From positions 1,523,501-1,587,500 of the forward strand of contig NZ_JAHREN010000001.1 of the NCBI RefSeq assembly GCF_019084075.1: DNA of 64,000 nt, read 5' to 3'. The position numbers were made by a program, and so were the translations under genes. The notes under the pieces are model-generated. The model was given only the letters and a program-made list of their open reading frames with translations. It ran no database searches and had not been told where the DNA came from. This stretch comes from Siccirubricoccus sp. G192. GTDB lineage: Bacteria > Pseudomonadota > Alphaproteobacteria > Acetobacterales > Acetobacteraceae. Positions 25,291-35,419 of this stretch are shown here, in pieces (the stretch's first letter is position 1; the number at the start of each line of letters is the position of its first letter).

Positions 25291-26101
25291 GGCGCCGAGG
25301 GGGTTCCGGGGTGCCTCCCGATGTCGTGCCGAAGGCGCGCGAGGCAAGAGCCAACTGGCCGAAGGCGCGCGAGGCAAGAGGCGGCCGGCCGAAGGCGCAG
25401 CGGATCGTGCCCGGGCTGCCGCTGCCGTATCCGGTCCTGGCCGCCGGGCGGTCCTGTCGCTGGCGGCACTCGGCCTCGGCCTGCCGGCGCCAGCCCAGCC
25501 CGCGCCTGGCCAGGAGCCGATCCGCCTGATGGTGCTGGGCGACAGCCTGACCGCCGGCTATGGCCTGCCGCCGGGCCAGGGCTTCGTGCCAAGGCTGGAG
25601 GCGGCGCTGCGGGCGGAGCGCCGGCCCGGAGACCGACCGGTGCAGGTGCTGGATGCCGGGGTGTCCGGCGATACTTCGGCAGGCGGTCTGGCGCGGCTCG
25701 ACTGGGCGCTGGCCGACCGGCCGGATGCCGTCCTTGTGGAACTCGGCGGCAATGACGCGCTGCGCGCCCTGCCGCCGCGCGAGCTGCGCGCCAACCTGGC
25801 CGCCATCCTGGATCGGCTGGCGGCGCGGAACATCCCGGTGCTGCTGGCGGGGATGCTGGCGCCGCCCAATCTCGGCGCCGCCTATGCCGGCGAATTCGCC
25901 GCCGTCTTCGAGAACCTTTCGCGAGAAAGGCCCGAGATGATATTCTACCCTTTCTTCCTGGACGGCGTGGCAGCCGACCCGGCGCTCAACCAGCCGGATG
26001 GCATCCACCCCAATGCGCGCGGGGTGGGGGAGGTGGTTCGCCGCATCCTGCCGGCGGTCGAGTCCCTGCTGGAACGCCTGCCGCCCGGACCCGCCGGGTG
26101 A
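25280..26101 (+). CDS. Arylesterase / lysophospholipase, TesA-like GDSL hydrolase
   Basis: 273 aa from the ATG at 25280 (25289 is an alternative). SGNH-fold serine esterase: block I VLGDSLTAGYG, block II DAGVSGDTSAGG, block III GGNDALR and the Asp-His of DGIHPN. Residues 1-60 are peculiar: a repeated AEGARGK segment precedes a hydrophobic, Tat/Sec-like stretch (GRRAVLSLAALGLGLPAPA), so export to the periplasm is likely. The true start could be further in. The pairing with a divergent YbbA-like ATPase matches tesA-ybbA. Confidence 0.86.
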   Translation: MASMAPRGFRGASRCRAEGARGKSQLAEGARGKRRPAEGAADRARAAAAVSGPGRRAVLSLAALGLGLPAPAQPAPGQEPIRLMVLGDSLTAGYGLPPGQGFVPRLEAALRAERRPGDRPVQVLDAGVSGDTSAGGLARLDWALADRPDAVLVELGGNDALRALPPRELRANLAAILDRLAARNIPVLLAGMLAPPNLGAAYAGEFAAVFENLSRERPEMIFYPFFLDGVAADPALNQPDGIHPNARGVGEVVRRILPAVESLLERLPPGPAG

Positions 26102-26113
26102 GGAGAATCGGCC

Positions 26114-26650
26114 ATGATCCGCCTCTTCGTCGCCCTTGGCCTGCCCGCCACGCTGCGGTCGCAACTGGCCCTGCTGACCGGCGGCATCCCCGGGGCGAAA
26201 TGGGTGCCGCCGGAGAATTACCACGTCACGCTCCGCTTCATCGGCGAGGTGGAATCCTGGCGGGCGCAGGAGATCGACGATGCGCTGGCCGGCATCCGCG
26301 CCCGGCCCTTCGAATTGTCGCTGCGCGGCCTCGGCGTCTTCGAGAAGGGCGGGCGGATCAGCGCGCTCTGGGTCGGCGTCGAGAAGACCGAGCCGCTGGT
26401 CTTCCTGCAAGGCAAGATCGAGACGGCGCTGCAGCGCATCGGACTGGAGCCGGAACGCAAGCGCTTCGCCCCGCATGTCACCCTGGCGCGGACCGACCGG
26501 GCGGCGCCCGAGAAGCTCATCGCCCATATGCAGGCGCACAACCTGTTCCGCGCGCCGCCGGTTCCGGTGGAGGGCTTCACCCTCTATTCCTCGCGCCTCG
26601 GCAAGGAACAGGCGGTCTATGTGGCTGAGGTGGACTACGCGCTGGCCTGA
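26114..26650 (+). CDS. thpR: RNA 2',3'-cyclic phosphodiesterase (LigT family)
   Basis: 178 aa, 2H phosphoesterase. The two HxTx motifs are HVTL in ENYHVTLRFIGE (about residue 38) and in FAPHVTLARTD. RLFVALGLPATLR is the usual N-terminus. It opens 2',3'-cyclic phosphates on RNA. A GAGGAGAATCGG ribosome binding site overlaps the end of the esterase gene 12 bp upstream, so the two are probably cotranscribed. Confidence 0.92.
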   Translation: MIRLFVALGLPATLRSQLALLTGGIPGAKWVPPENYHVTLRFIGEVESWRAQEIDDALAGIRARPFELSLRGLGVFEKGGRISALWVGVEKTEPLVFLQGKIETALQRIGLEPERKRFAPHVTLARTDRAAPEKLIAHMQAHNLFRAPPVPVEGFTLYSSRLGKEQAVYVAEVDYALA

Positions 26651-26713
26651 ATGGGCAAGGCCACCAGCCTGGCCGCAGCCACCCTCCGGCCCGAAAACCT
26701 TCAGGAGAACCCG

Positions 26714-27223
26714 ATGCGATTCCCGCTTTCCCTTGCGGCGGCCACCCTCTGCGCCCTGCCGGCCTCCGCCCATGTCACCCTCGACCCCGCCGCCGCGCCG
26801 GCGGGCAGCTATGTCCGCGCCGCGCTGCGCGTGCCGCATGGCTGCGCCGGCGCCGCCACCACGCGGGTCGCGGTCGAGATCCCGGAGGGCATCTTCACGG
26901 CCAAGCCCATGCCGCTGCCCGGCTGGCGCCTGACCATCGAGCGCCGCCGCCTGCCCGCCGCCCAGCACACTCCGCATGGCCATGAGGTGGAGGACGAGGT
27001 CGCCCGCATCACCTGGGAAGGCGGCCCCCTGCCGGATGAGCAATACGAGGAATTCGTGCTGCTGCTGCAGGCGCCGAACCAGCCCGGCGGCAGCCTGGTC
27101 CTGCCGGTGACCCAATCCTGCGAGGGCGGCCGCACCGAGGCCTGGGTCGAGCGCCCGGCGCCCGGCCAATCCGCGCATGACCTCGCCCGCCCGGCCCCCG
27201 CCATGCGCCTCACCCCTCGCTGA
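26714..27223 (+). CDS. YcnI-like DUF1775 copper-binding protein
   Basis: 169 aa, exported. The signal peptide ends at ALPASA, exposing His as the first mature residue (HVTLDP), a copper ligand in the YcnI family. VPHGCAGAATTRVAVEIPEGI, PLPGW and EYEEFVLLLQAP are family hallmarks. AGGAGAA precedes the ATG at 26714. It is followed by a PCuAC chaperone, a pair linked to delivery of copper to cytochrome oxidase or to copper stress. Confidence 0.88.
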   Translation: MRFPLSLAAATLCALPASAHVTLDPAAAPAGSYVRAALRVPHGCAGAATTRVAVEIPEGIFTAKPMPLPGWRLTIERRRLPAAQHTPHGHEVEDEVARITWEGGPLPDEQYEEFVLLLQAPNQPGGSLVLPVTQSCEGGRTEAWVERPAPGQSAHDLARPAPAMRLTPR

Positions 27224-27357
27224 TCCCGGCGGTAGGCTGGGGCGTTTCCCGCCCGTCCCGGCTCGTGGAAGCCCCTCCAGCCGATTGTTCCCGGCCGCGT
27301 TTCCTGCCCCCGACCGCAGGCATCCGGCCGGAAGCTGCCCTGAAAGGATCCTCGCCC

Positions 27358-27822
27358 ATGCACCGCCGCCTGCTTCTCGCCGCCCCGCTGCTCCTTGCCT
27401 TGGCCGGCCCCGGCCTGGCGCAGGAGGTGCGGGCCGGCGACCTTGCCATCACCGAAGCCTGGAGCCGCGCCGCCGGCCAGGGCGGCACCGGCGCCGGCTA
27501 TCTCACCATCGGCAACCGCGGCGGCGCGGCGGACCGGCTGCTCTCCGCCAGCAGCCCGGCCGCCCGCAGCGTGGAACTGCACAACCATATCCGGGAAGGC
27601 GATGTGATGCGGATGCGCCAGGTTCCGGCTGTCGAGATCCCGGCCGGCGGCTCCGTCACGCTGCGGCCGGGCGGGCTGCACCTGATGCTGATCGGCCTGA
27701 CCGGGCCGCTGCGCCAGGGCGAGACGGTGCCGGTGGCCCTGACCTTCGAGCGGGCCGGGACGGTGCAGGTGAACCTCGCCATCCAGGCCGCCGGCGCCCG
27801 CGGCCCGGCGCATGGCCACTGA
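27358..27822 (+). CDS. PCuAC-type periplasmic copper chaperone
   Basis: 154 aa with a signal peptide (LLLAAPLLLALAGPGLAQ). The H(M)X10MX21HXM copper site is visible as LHNHIREGDVMRMRQV and, after about 20 residues, GLHLMLIGL. ITEAWSRAAGQGGTGAGYL is the usual start of the mature fold. It would hand Cu(I) to the CuA/CuB centres of cytochrome oxidase. It lies 134 bp after the ycnI-like gene. Confidence 0.92.
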   Translation: MHRRLLLAAPLLLALAGPGLAQEVRAGDLAITEAWSRAAGQGGTGAGYLTIGNRGGAADRLLSASSPAARSVELHNHIREGDVMRMRQVPAVEIPAGGSVTLRPGGLHLMLIGLTGPLRQGETVPVALTFERAGTVQVNLAIQAAGARGPAHGH

Positions 27823-27885
27823 TTCCGCATACCGGAAGCGTGCCTGCGGCGTGCCACACCGCCCGCTTCGCCCCGGGACGAAGGA

Positions 27886-28865
27886 TCAGTCCACCGTGAC
27901 GCCGGAGGCGCGCACCACCGGCGCCCATTTCGCGACCTCCGCCGCGATGAAGGCGTCGATTCGGCGGGGCCGAGCGGCGCCGGCTCCGCCCCATAGTCGC
28001 GGAAGCGCGTCGCGATCGCCGGGTCGCGCAGCGCCGCCACGATCTCGCCGCCCAGCCGCTCGATCACCGGGCGTGGCGTGCCGGCCGGCGCGGCGATGCC
28101 ATACCAGGAGGAGACGTCGAAATCCGGCACGCCCTGTTCCTGGAGCGTCGGGATCTCCGGCATGGTGCTGGACCTGGCCGCCGTGCTGACGCCGAGTGCC
28201 CGCAGCATGCCGGCCAGCACCTGCTGCCGCGAGGCGGGGGCATTGTCGATCGCGAAGAGCACCTCGCCATTCATCACCGCGGCCATGCTGGGCGCGGTGC
28301 CGCGATAGGGCACATGCGTCACCTCCACGCCCATCCGCTGCCCGAACAGCACGCCCGAGAGATGCGAGGAGGTGCCGGATCCGGCGGAGGCGAAATTCGC
28401 CTTGGCGGGATTGGCCTTGATGAAGGCCAGCAGCTCCGGGAGGCTGCGCACCGGGCCATCGCCCTTCACGATCAGCACATTGGGCAGGAAGGTCAGGCGC
28501 GCCACGCCCGGCAGATCCTTTACCGGATCGAAGCTGAGGCGCCGGTAGAGCGTCGGCCCGATGCCATGCGAGGCGATGTGGTTGATGAAGAAGGTATAGC
28601 CATCCGGTGTCGAACGCGCTGCAACCTCCGCCCCCACCATGCCGCCGGCGCCGGGCCGCGGGTCGATGATCGGGGGCTGGCCGAGGCGTTCGCGCAGCCG
28701 CTGCTCCATCATCCGCAGGAAGATGTCGGAGGCGCCGCCGGCGGCACCGCCGATGACGAAGCGGAGCGGCCGTTCCGGCCAGGCCCCCTCGGCACCGGCA
28801 CGCAGCGCGGGCATTCCCAGCAGCGCGCCGGCGCCAGCCAGCAGCGCGCGTCTCTTGGGCGTCAT
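27886..28865 (-). CDS. Bug/TctC-type periplasmic solute receptor (frameshift near the C-terminus)
   Basis: 326 aa if one T is restored near 27960, where GAATTC appears to have become GAATC; as written the last 25 residues are out of frame. Bug-family binding proteins catch carboxylates and related solutes in the periplasm. Features are a Tat-like leader (TPKRRALLAGAGALLGM), WPERPLRFVIGGAAGG, RPGAGGMVGAEVAARSTPDG and VPYRGTAPSMAAVMNGE. There is no transporter next to it, as with most Bug genes. It is convergent with the PCuAC gene. Confidence 0.85.
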
Positions 28866-28961
28866 CCCTGTCCTCCGGTGCGGGCCGGGCGCCCGCTTCG
28901 GGGGGCAGCCTAGCATTCCGGCCGCCGGCTGCTGCAAGGGGGGCGGATGGACGCCCGCGGA

Positions 28962-28992
28962 TTGACGCCCTTGGGCGACCAGGGCCTAACAT
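28962..28992 (+). promoter_or_regulatory. Possible promoter of the monooxygenase gene
   Basis: TTGACG at 28962-28967 and TAACAT at 28987-28992 lie with a 19-bp spacer just upstream of the flavin monooxygenase gene. Spacing is longer than ideal, so this is tentative. Confidence 0.25.
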
Positions 28993-29025
28993 CCGGGCGA
29001 GAAAAATCAGGACGAAGGACGCGCC

Positions 29026-30384
29026 ATGCGCCAGATGCATATGGTTGGATTTCTGCAGGCGCAGAACTGCACCAACCTCGCCAGTTCCTGGCGCCACCCG
29101 GAGAGCCGCACCGACTTCCTGTCGGCCGACTACTACCAGGAGATCGGCCGCATCCTGGAGGCCGGGAAATTCGACCTCGGCTTCTTCGACGACCGGCTCT
29201 CCATGCCGGACCGCTTCGGCGGGGACCATGTGCATACGGTGGAGCACGGCATCCGCTGCGTGAAGCTCGACCCCGTGGTGGTGCTGACCATGATGGCGGC
29301 GGCGACCAGCCGGCTCGGCCTCGGCTCCACCGCCTCCACCACCTATTTCGAGCCCTTCGACGTGGCGCGGGTCTTCCAGACGCTGGACCTGATGAGCGAG
29401 GGCCGTGCCGCCTGGAATGTCGTGACCTCGTTGAACGACGGCGAGGCCGCCAATATGGGCCATGCCGAGATGATGGAGCATGACCGGCGCTACGACCGCG
29501 CGGATGAATTCGTGGAGGTCGTGCTCGGCCATTGGGATGGCTGGGAGGATGATGCGCTGATCGTCGACAAGGCCAGCGGCCGGTTCGGCGATGGCAGCAA
29601 GGTGCATCGGCTGGACTACAAGGGCCGGTTCCTGCATTCCCGTGGCCCCTTCACCGTGCCGCGCTCGCCCCAGGGGCATCCGGTGGTGATCCAGGCCGGC
29701 AGCAGCGGCCGCGGCAAGCGCTTCTCGGCGCGCTGGGCGGAACTGGTCTTCGTTGCCTATCACGACATCGCCTCCGGCAAGCGCGACTACGACGAGTTCA
29801 AGGCGATGGTGGCGGCGGAGGGCCGCGATCCGGACCAGGTGAAGGTCGCCACGCTCTGCAACCCCATCGTCGCGGCCACCAAGGCCGAGGCCGAGGACCG
29901 CGCGGCGCTGATCGCCAGCCTGCCGCTCGAGATCGACGCGCTCTCGCTGCTCTCGGAGGCGCTGAATTTCGACTTCGCCAGCAAGGGCATGGACGAACCC
30001 TTCACCGACGCGGAACTGGCCGGCATCCAGGGATTGCAGGCAATCCGCGACCGGGTGGTGAAGGCCACCGGCAAGCGGAACCCGACGGTGCGCGACTTCA
30101 TCACCGGCAGCGGCCGCGGCCGGCCGCGCATGGACATGGTCGGCGGCCCGAAGGAGGTGGCGGACAGGCTGGAGGAATGGTTCACCGCCGGCGCCTGCGA
30201 CGGCTTCGTCATCTCCGCCACGCATGTGCCGGGCAGCTATGCGGAATTCGTGCAATTCGTGGTGCCGGAATTGCAGCGGCGCGGGCTCTATCGGAACGAC
30301 TACACGGGGGCGACCTTGCGTGACCATCTCGGCCTGAAGCGGCCGGCACGTGGCGATTGGCGGCCGCGCCTGGCGGCGGAGTAG
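29026..30384 (+). CDS. FMN-dependent luciferase-like monooxygenase (NtaA/SnaA/DszA type)
   Basis: 452 aa, a flavin monooxygenase of the nitrilotriacetate / desulfurisation group that uses FMNH2 from a separate reductase. It has MVGFLQAQNCTNLASSWRHP at the N-terminus, KFDLGFFDDRL, TTYFEPFDVARVFQTLD, AAWNVVTSLND and GHPVVIQAGSSGRGK, all typical of the family. The substrate cannot be told; some members cleave aminopolycarboxylates, others sulfur or peptide ethers. No reductase is adjacent. It is divergent from a Bug receptor that might import the substrate. Confidence 0.88.
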   Translation: MRQMHMVGFLQAQNCTNLASSWRHPESRTDFLSADYYQEIGRILEAGKFDLGFFDDRLSMPDRFGGDHVHTVEHGIRCVKLDPVVVLTMMAAATSRLGLGSTASTTYFEPFDVARVFQTLDLMSEGRAAWNVVTSLNDGEAANMGHAEMMEHDRRYDRADEFVEVVLGHWDGWEDDALIVDKASGRFGDGSKVHRLDYKGRFLHSRGPFTVPRSPQGHPVVIQAGSSGRGKRFSARWAELVFVAYHDIASGKRDYDEFKAMVAAEGRDPDQVKVATLCNPIVAATKAEAEDRAALIASLPLEIDALSLLSEALNFDFASKGMDEPFTDAELAGIQGLQAIRDRVVKATGKRNPTVRDFITGSGRGRPRMDMVGGPKEVADRLEEWFTAGACDGFVISATHVPGSYAEFVQFVVPELQRRGLYRNDYTGATLRDHLGLKRPARGDWRPRLAAE

Positions 30385-30553
30385 CGCGACGGGGGCGCAT
30401 CACAAGCTCCGGCGCGCTTCGACCGAATCCGTCAGCCGCCGTTACACCCCGGGCAACCCACCGGGTGAGCCACGCCCTCGTTTTCGCTTGGGCGAGGCGC
30501 TTGCCCATGGGGTGCGCAACCCCCGGATCGTCCGGCAACAACGGGAGAAAGCG

Positions 30554-31370
30554 ATGTTCGATGCGACGAAGCTGCTGGGCGCGCTGATGCAGCATCGCTC
30601 CGCGCCCTCCGCCGGCAGCCGGCTGGATGCGGCGGCCCAGCGGGGCGCTGGCGGCGGTCTTGGTGACCTGCTGTCGCAGTTCGGTGGCGGGCAAGGCGGG
30701 GGCGGCCTTGGCAGTCTGCTCGGTGGCTTGATGGGCGGCGGCGCGGGTGGTGGCCAGGGCGGCACGCTCGGCGGGCTGGCGGAGATGGCCAAACGGGCCG
30801 TGAACGCGCCGGGCCAGGAACTCCAGCGCAACAACCCGGCCGCGGTCGGCGGCCTCGGGGCGCTGGCGGGGGCGCTGCTCGGTGGCGGCCGGGGCGCCGT
30901 GGGTGGCGGGCTGATGGCGGTGCTCGGCAGCCTGGCCTACTCGGCCTTGCAGGGCCAGAATCAGGGGGGCGACCGCCACGGCGGCAGCCCTGCCCGGCTA
31001 TGACGATCCCGCCGAGGTGCAGCGCAAGGCGCTGCTGATGTTGCGGGCCATGATCCAGGCCGCCAAGTCCGATGGCCAGATCGACGCGCGGGAGATGGAG
31101 CGGATCACCTCCAGGCTCGACGAGGCCGGCGAGGACCGCGAGGCGCGCGACTTCGTGCTGCAGCAATTGCGTGGCCCAGTGGACATCGATGCCCTGGCCC
31201 GCGACGTGACATCGCAGCAGGACGCGGCGGAGGTCTATGCCGCCTCCTTCATGGCGATCGAGGTGGATACCGATGCCGAGCGCGACTACCTGGCGCGGCT
31301 GGCCACGGCGCTCAACCTGCCGCGGGAGGCGGTGGAGCGCATCCACGCCTCGCTCAACGTCCCGGCCTGA
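30554..31370 (+). CDS. DUF533 (TerB-like) protein (frameshift at a G run)
   Basis: About 271 aa after dropping one base from the G run at 30964-30969. The first half is Gly-rich (about residues 20-80) with a hydrophobic segment near 95-125. The second half is a helical TerB-like DUF533 domain: EVQRKALLMLRAMIQAAKSDG, IDAREMERI and YAASFMAIEVDTDAER. Inner-membrane proteins of this kind (YebE) respond to envelope stress in enterobacteria; the role here is unknown. GGGAG precedes the ATG. Confidence 0.82.
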
Positions 31371-31385
31371 GCAGGCGCCGCGCCA

Positions 31386-32915
31386 TCACATGTCGATGGC
31401 GTCGGCATCCCGCGTGTGCCCGCTGCCGCGCCGCGTACAGAACCCGTAGAGGCGCGGCCCCGCCAGCGCCAGCAGCGCCAGCAGCAGGATCACCAGGGAG
31501 ATCGGCCGCGTCACGAAGGTGGTCCAGTCGCCCTGGCTGATGGTCAGCGCCTGGCGCATCGCCTGCTCCGCCATCGGCCCGAGGATCATGCCGATGACGA
31601 CAGGCGCGGTGGGGAAGTCGAAGCGGCGCATGAACATGGCGATGATGCCGATGCCATAGAGCAGCACCAGATCGGTGACGGAATTGCTGATGCCATAGGT
31701 GCCGATGGTCGCGAAGACCAGGATTCCGGCATAGAGTTGCGGCTGCGGGATCTTCAGGATGCGCGCCCAGAGCCCCACCAGCGGCAGGTTCAGCACCACC
31801 AGCATGATGTTCGCGACATAGAGGCTGGCGATCAGCGTCCAGACCAGGTCCGCCTGCTGCTGGAACAGCAGCGGCCCGGGATTGATGCCGTAGCTCTGGA
31901 AGGCGCTCAGCATGATCGCCGCCGTGGCACTGGTGGGCAGCCCGAGCGTCAGCATCGGCACCAGCACGCCGGCGGCGGCGGCGTTGTTGGCAGCCTCCGG
32001 CCCTGCCACGCCCTCGATCGCGCCGGTGGTGCCGAACTCCTTCGCGTATTCGGGCTTCACCAGTTTCCGCTCGGCGTAATAGCTCAGCATGGTCGGCATC
32101 TCGGTGCCGCCGGCCGGCAACACGCCGAAGGGGAAGCCGAGCAGCGCGCCGCGGAACCACGGCCCGATGCTCCGCTTCAGGTCGGAGCGCGAGAGCATGA
32201 TCCGCCCGACCGGCCGCACCTCCTGGCTGCCCTCCACATACCGCCAGGCGAGGTAGAGCGTCTCCCCCACCGCAAACAGCGCCACCGCCACCAGCACGAC
32301 ATTCACGCCGTCCAGCAGTTCCGGGATGCCGAAGGTGAGGCGCGGCTGGCCCGTTTGCAGATCGATGCCGATCAGCCCGAGCAGCAGCCCGAAGAATAGC
32401 GAGGCGAGGCCGCGCAATGCGGAGCCGCCGAGCACCGCGGATACCGTCACGAAGCACAGCAGCATCAGGGAGAAATACTCGGCCGGGCCGAGATGCAGCG
32501 CCAGTTCCACCACGATCGGCCCGAGGAAGCTGATCCCCAGCGTGCCGATGGTGCCGGCGACGAAGCTGCCGATGGCGGCGGTGGCCAGCGCCGGCCCGGC
32601 CCTTCCGTTCCGCGCCATCTTGGCGCCTTCCAGCGCGGTGATGATGGAGCCACTCTCGCCCGGCGTGTTCAGCAGGATGGAGGTGGTGGAGCCGCCATAC
32701 ATGGCGCCGTAGAAGACGCCGCAGAACAGGATGAAGGCGCCCGTCGCATTCACCTGGAAGGTGATGGGCAGCAGCAGCGCGATGGTCAGCGCCGGCCCGA
32801 TCCCCGGCAGCACGCCCACCGCGGTGCCGAGGAAGCAGCCGAGCAGCGCCCAGCCGAGATTGGTGACGCTCAGCGCATTGGCGAAGCCCAGCGAGAGGCC
32901 GGCGATCGGGTCCAT
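31386..32915 (-). CDS. tctA: Tripartite tricarboxylate transporter, large permease (TctA)
   Basis: 509 aa with about 12 membrane helices. It forms the channel of the TTT secondary transporter that imports citrate-like or other carboxylates bound by TctC. It has [19 protein letters not shown] near residue 31, [31 protein letters not shown] and [14 protein letters not shown], all conserved in TctA. It closes the operon tctC2-tctC1-tctB-tctA, 43 bp after tctB. Confidence 0.95.
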   Translation of the reverse strand: MDPIAGLSLGFANALSVTNLGWALLGCFLGTAVGVLPGIGPALTIALLLPITFQVNATGAFILFCGVFYGAMYGGSTTSILLNTPGESGSIITALEGAKMARNGRAGPALATAAIGSFVAGTIGTLGISFLGPIVVELALHLGPAEYFSLMLLCFVTVSAVLGGSALRGLASLFFGLLLGLIGIDLQTGQPRLTFGIPELLDGVNVVLVAVALFAVGETLYLAWRYVEGSQEVRPVGRIMLSRSDLKRSIGPWFRGALLGFPFGVLPAGGTEMPTMLSYYAERKLVKPEYAKEFGTTGAIEGVAGPEAANNAAAAGVLVPMLTLGLPTSATAAIMLSAFQSYGINPGPLLFQQQADLVWTLIASLYVANIMLVVLNLPLVGLWARILKIPQPQLYAGILVFATIGTYGISNSVTDLVLLYGIGIIAMFMRRFDFPTAPVVIGMILGPMAEQAMRQALTISQGDWTTFVTRPISLVILLLALLALAGPRLYGFCTRRGSGHTRDADAIDM

Positions 32916-32958
32916 GCTCAGGCTCCTGGCGCGGCGAGGGGGATGGGTTGGGCCTGCA

Positions 32959-33486
32959 TCACGGAACCTCCCGCCCCAATGCCCGCAGCACCAGCCCCTC
33001 CAGCACGCCGGCGCCGATATTCACGCCCAGCACCTCGACGAAGCCGAACCACACCACGAGCGTCAGCACCAGCGCCAGCACCAGGTCGCGCAGGAAGCGG
33101 CGGGAGCCGAAAGCTGCCGCCACCAGCACGAATTGCGCCGTCGCCGCGACGGAGAAGCCGAGCGGCCCGATCAGCGCCAGGTTTGCCACCAGCCCCGCCC
33201 CCAGCAGGGTCAGCGCCCGCCAGTTGGTGGGGGGCGCATCCTGCATCTCCTCCAACTCGTGCGACCAGCCGCCACGCAGCGCCACATAGACCAGCCCGGC
33301 ACCCAGCAGCAGCATGCCGCCCGCCACCACATAGGGCACTGCCCTCGGCCCGACCTGCGCGTAGATCGGCGAGACCGGGATCACCATGGCCTGCCACAGC
33401 GCCAGCCCGCCGAGGGCCAGGACGAAGAGCCCGACCATCAGGTCGGGCCAGAGCGAGGGCTCGCGCCGCGGCAGGGTGATGCTCAT
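32959..33486 (-). CDS. tctB: Tripartite tricarboxylate transporter, small permease (TctB)
   Basis: 175 aa with four membrane helices (about residues 15-33, 50-70, 92-110 and 118-150), the TctB pattern. It pairs with TctA. The ATG at 33486 overlaps the stop of the upstream receptor gene by four bases (ATGA), so translation is coupled. Confidence 0.87.
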   Translation of the reverse strand: MSITLPRREPSLWPDLMVGLFVLALGGLALWQAMVIPVSPIYAQVGPRAVPYVVAGGMLLLGAGLVYVALRGGWSHELEEMQDAPPTNWRALTLLGAGLVANLALIGPLGFSVAATAQFVLVAAAFGSRRFLRDLVLALVLTLVVWFGFVEVLGVNIGAGVLEGLVLRALGREVP

Positions 33487-34457
33487 GCCAGTCCCAGTTC
33501 CTTCAGCACGGTCGCGGTCTGCGCCCGGTCGCGTTCCAGGAAAGCCTCGAAATCGGCGCCGGTCAGGAAGGCGTCGTCCCAGCCGCGCTCCGCCAGCAGG
33601 GTGCGCCAGGCGGGCAGGGCGTGCAGCTCCGTCATCAGTGCCGCCAGCGCCGCGCGCGCCTCGGGCCTGATGCCGGGGGCGGCGAGGACGCCGCGCCAAT
33701 TGGTGGCGACGACATCGATGCCCGCCTCCCGCAGGCTCGGCACCGCCGGGTCCAGCCGGCGCTCGCCGGTGGTGGCCAGGGCGCGCACGCGGCCGCTCCG
33801 CACCTGTTCGGCGAATTCGCCCCAGCCGGAGATGGCGGCCTGCACCTGGCTCCCCAGCACCGCCGCCTGGGAGGGGCCGCCGCCGGGGAAGGCGACGAAG
33901 CGCGCCTCCGCCGCCCGCCGTCCCAGCGCCCGCAGCATCAGGCCGAGGATGATGTGGTCGAGCGTCCCGCCCCCCGCCCCGGCCACGGCGACGCTGCCAG
34001 GATCGGTCCGCAGCGCCGCAGCAAGCTGGCCGATGTCGCGGAAGGGGCTGTCCGCCGGCACCACAACCACGCCGGCCTCCCCGGTCAGCCGCGCCACCGG
34101 CGGCAGGTCCTGCGGCCCGAGGGGCGAGCGGTTGATGAGCGAGGCCCCCACCATGGCGGTGCCGGCGACGATCAGGCTGTCCGCCCGGCCGCGGCGCGTG
34201 GCGACGAAGCGCGGCAGCCCGACCGTGCCGCCGGCGCCGGCCAGGTTCTCGAACTGCACCCGCCCGACCAGGCCGGCCGGCCGCGCCACCTGCTCGATGG
34301 CGCGGCCCAGCGCGTCCCAGCCGCCGCCCGGATTGGCCGGAATGAACAGGAAGAGCGAGGCGAGCCGCGGTTCCGCCCGCGCCGCCCCGGCGACCGCCGC
34401 CGCCAGCGCAGCCACTGTGGCGGGCAGCCCGCGCCGCGCGAGCATGCCGCGCGTCAC
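33483..34457 (-). CDS. TctC-type solute receptor, second of a tandem pair
   Basis: 324 aa. Signal-like N-terminus (GLPATVAALAAAVAGAARA), then FIPANPGGGWDALGRAIEQV, DSLIVAGTAMVGASL and FVAFPGGGPSQAAVLGSQ. It is a close paralogue of the next gene upstream (shared SLxxFIPA, NWRGVLAAPGIRP, GADFEAFLERDR). The GTG at 34457 overlaps the stop of that gene (GTGA), so I prefer it to the ATG at 34445. It feeds the TctAB permease. Confidence 0.88.
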   Translation of the reverse strand: MTRGMLARRGLPATVAALAAAVAGAARAEPRLASLFLFIPANPGGGWDALGRAIEQVARPAGLVGRVQFENLAGAGGTVGLPRFVATRRGRADSLIVAGTAMVGASLINRSPLGPQDLPPVARLTGEAGVVVVPADSPFRDIGQLAAALRTDPGSVAVAGAGGGTLDHIILGLMLRALGRRAAEARFVAFPGGGPSQAAVLGSQVQAAISGWGEFAEQVRSGRVRALATTGERRLDPAVPSLREAGIDVVATNWRGVLAAPGIRPEARAALAALMTELHALPAWRTLLAERGWDDAFLTGADFEAFLERDRAQTATVLKELGLA

Positions 34458-35419
34458 GCCAGCCCGACCTCCTTCAGCACCGCCTCGGTCTGCTCCCGGT
34501 CGCGCTGGAGGAACGCCGCGAAGTCGTCGCCGGTCAGGAAGGCGTCCTGCCAGTCCCGCGTCTTCAGCATCTCCTGCCAGGCGGGCAGGGCGTGGATCTC
34601 GGTCATCAGCGCGATCAGCTTCTCCCGCGCATCGGGACGGATGCCCGGGGGGGCGAAGACGCCGCGCCAATTGGTGACGACCACATCCACCCCGCTCTCC
34701 TTGAGCGTCGGGATGGCCGGGTCGGTCCGCTCGGCACCGGTGGTGGCGAGCGCCCGCATCCGGCCGGCCTTGATCTGCTCGGCGAATTCCGAGAACCCGG
34801 AGATGCCGGCCTTGACCTGCGCGCCGAGGATCGCCGCCTGGGCCGGGCCGCCGCCGGCGAAGGCCACATAGGATCCGTCCTTCGCCGAATGGCCGAGGGA
34901 TTTCAGGATCAGCCCGAGGGTGATGTGGTCGGTGCCGCCGGCCGAGCCGCCCGCCACCGAGACGCCGCCCGGATTGGCCCGCAACGCGTCGAGAAAGCCC
35001 TTGAGGTCCTGGATCTCGGAATTGGCGGGCACGACGATGACGCCCACCTCCTCGGTCATGCGCGCCACCGGCGTCACGTCCTTCATCCCGACCGGGGTCT
35101 TGTTGGTCAGCGTCGCGCCGACCATGACGCTGCCGGCCACCATCAGGCTGTCGCCGCGGCCGCGGCGCTGGCCGACGAAGCGCGGCAGGCCGACGCTGCC
35201 GCCGGCGCCGCCGACATTCTCGAACTGGAATGTCCCCACCAGCCCGGCCTGCCGCGCCACCTGCTCGATGGCGCGCCCGAGGCCATCCCAGCCGCCGCCC
35301 GGCCCGGCCGGGATGAACATGTAGAGGCTGGGCAGGCGCGGCTGCGCCCCGGCCCGGCCCGGCGGCAAGGTGGCGGCGAGCCCCGTGGCGGCCAGCAGCA
35401 GATGACGGCGATCCAGCAT
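34454..35419 (-). CDS. TctC-type solute receptor, first gene of the tct operon
   Basis: 321 aa. A Tat-like leader (LDRRHLLLAATGLAATLPP) is followed by SLYMFIPAGPGGGWDGLGRA, SLMVAGSVMVGATL and YVAFAGGGPAQAAILGAQ. It starts the operon on the minus strand. It is paralogous to the following receptor, which implies a local duplication. A run of seven Gs at 34647-34653 lies in this gene without breaking the frame (FAPPGIRP), so long runs are not always wrong. Confidence 0.9.
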   Translation of the reverse strand: MLDRRHLLLAATGLAATLPPGRAGAQPRLPSLYMFIPAGPGGGWDGLGRAIEQVARQAGLVGTFQFENVGGAGGSVGLPRFVGQRRGRGDSLMVAGSVMVGATLTNKTPVGMKDVTPVARMTEEVGVIVVPANSEIQDLKGFLDALRANPGGVSVAGGSAGGTDHITLGLILKSLGHSAKDGSYVAFAGGGPAQAAILGAQVKAGISGFSEFAEQIKAGRMRALATTGAERTDPAIPTLKESGVDVVVTNWRGVFAPPGIRPDAREKLIALMTEIHALPAWQEMLKTRDWQDAFLTGDDFAAFLQRDREQTEAVLKEVGLA

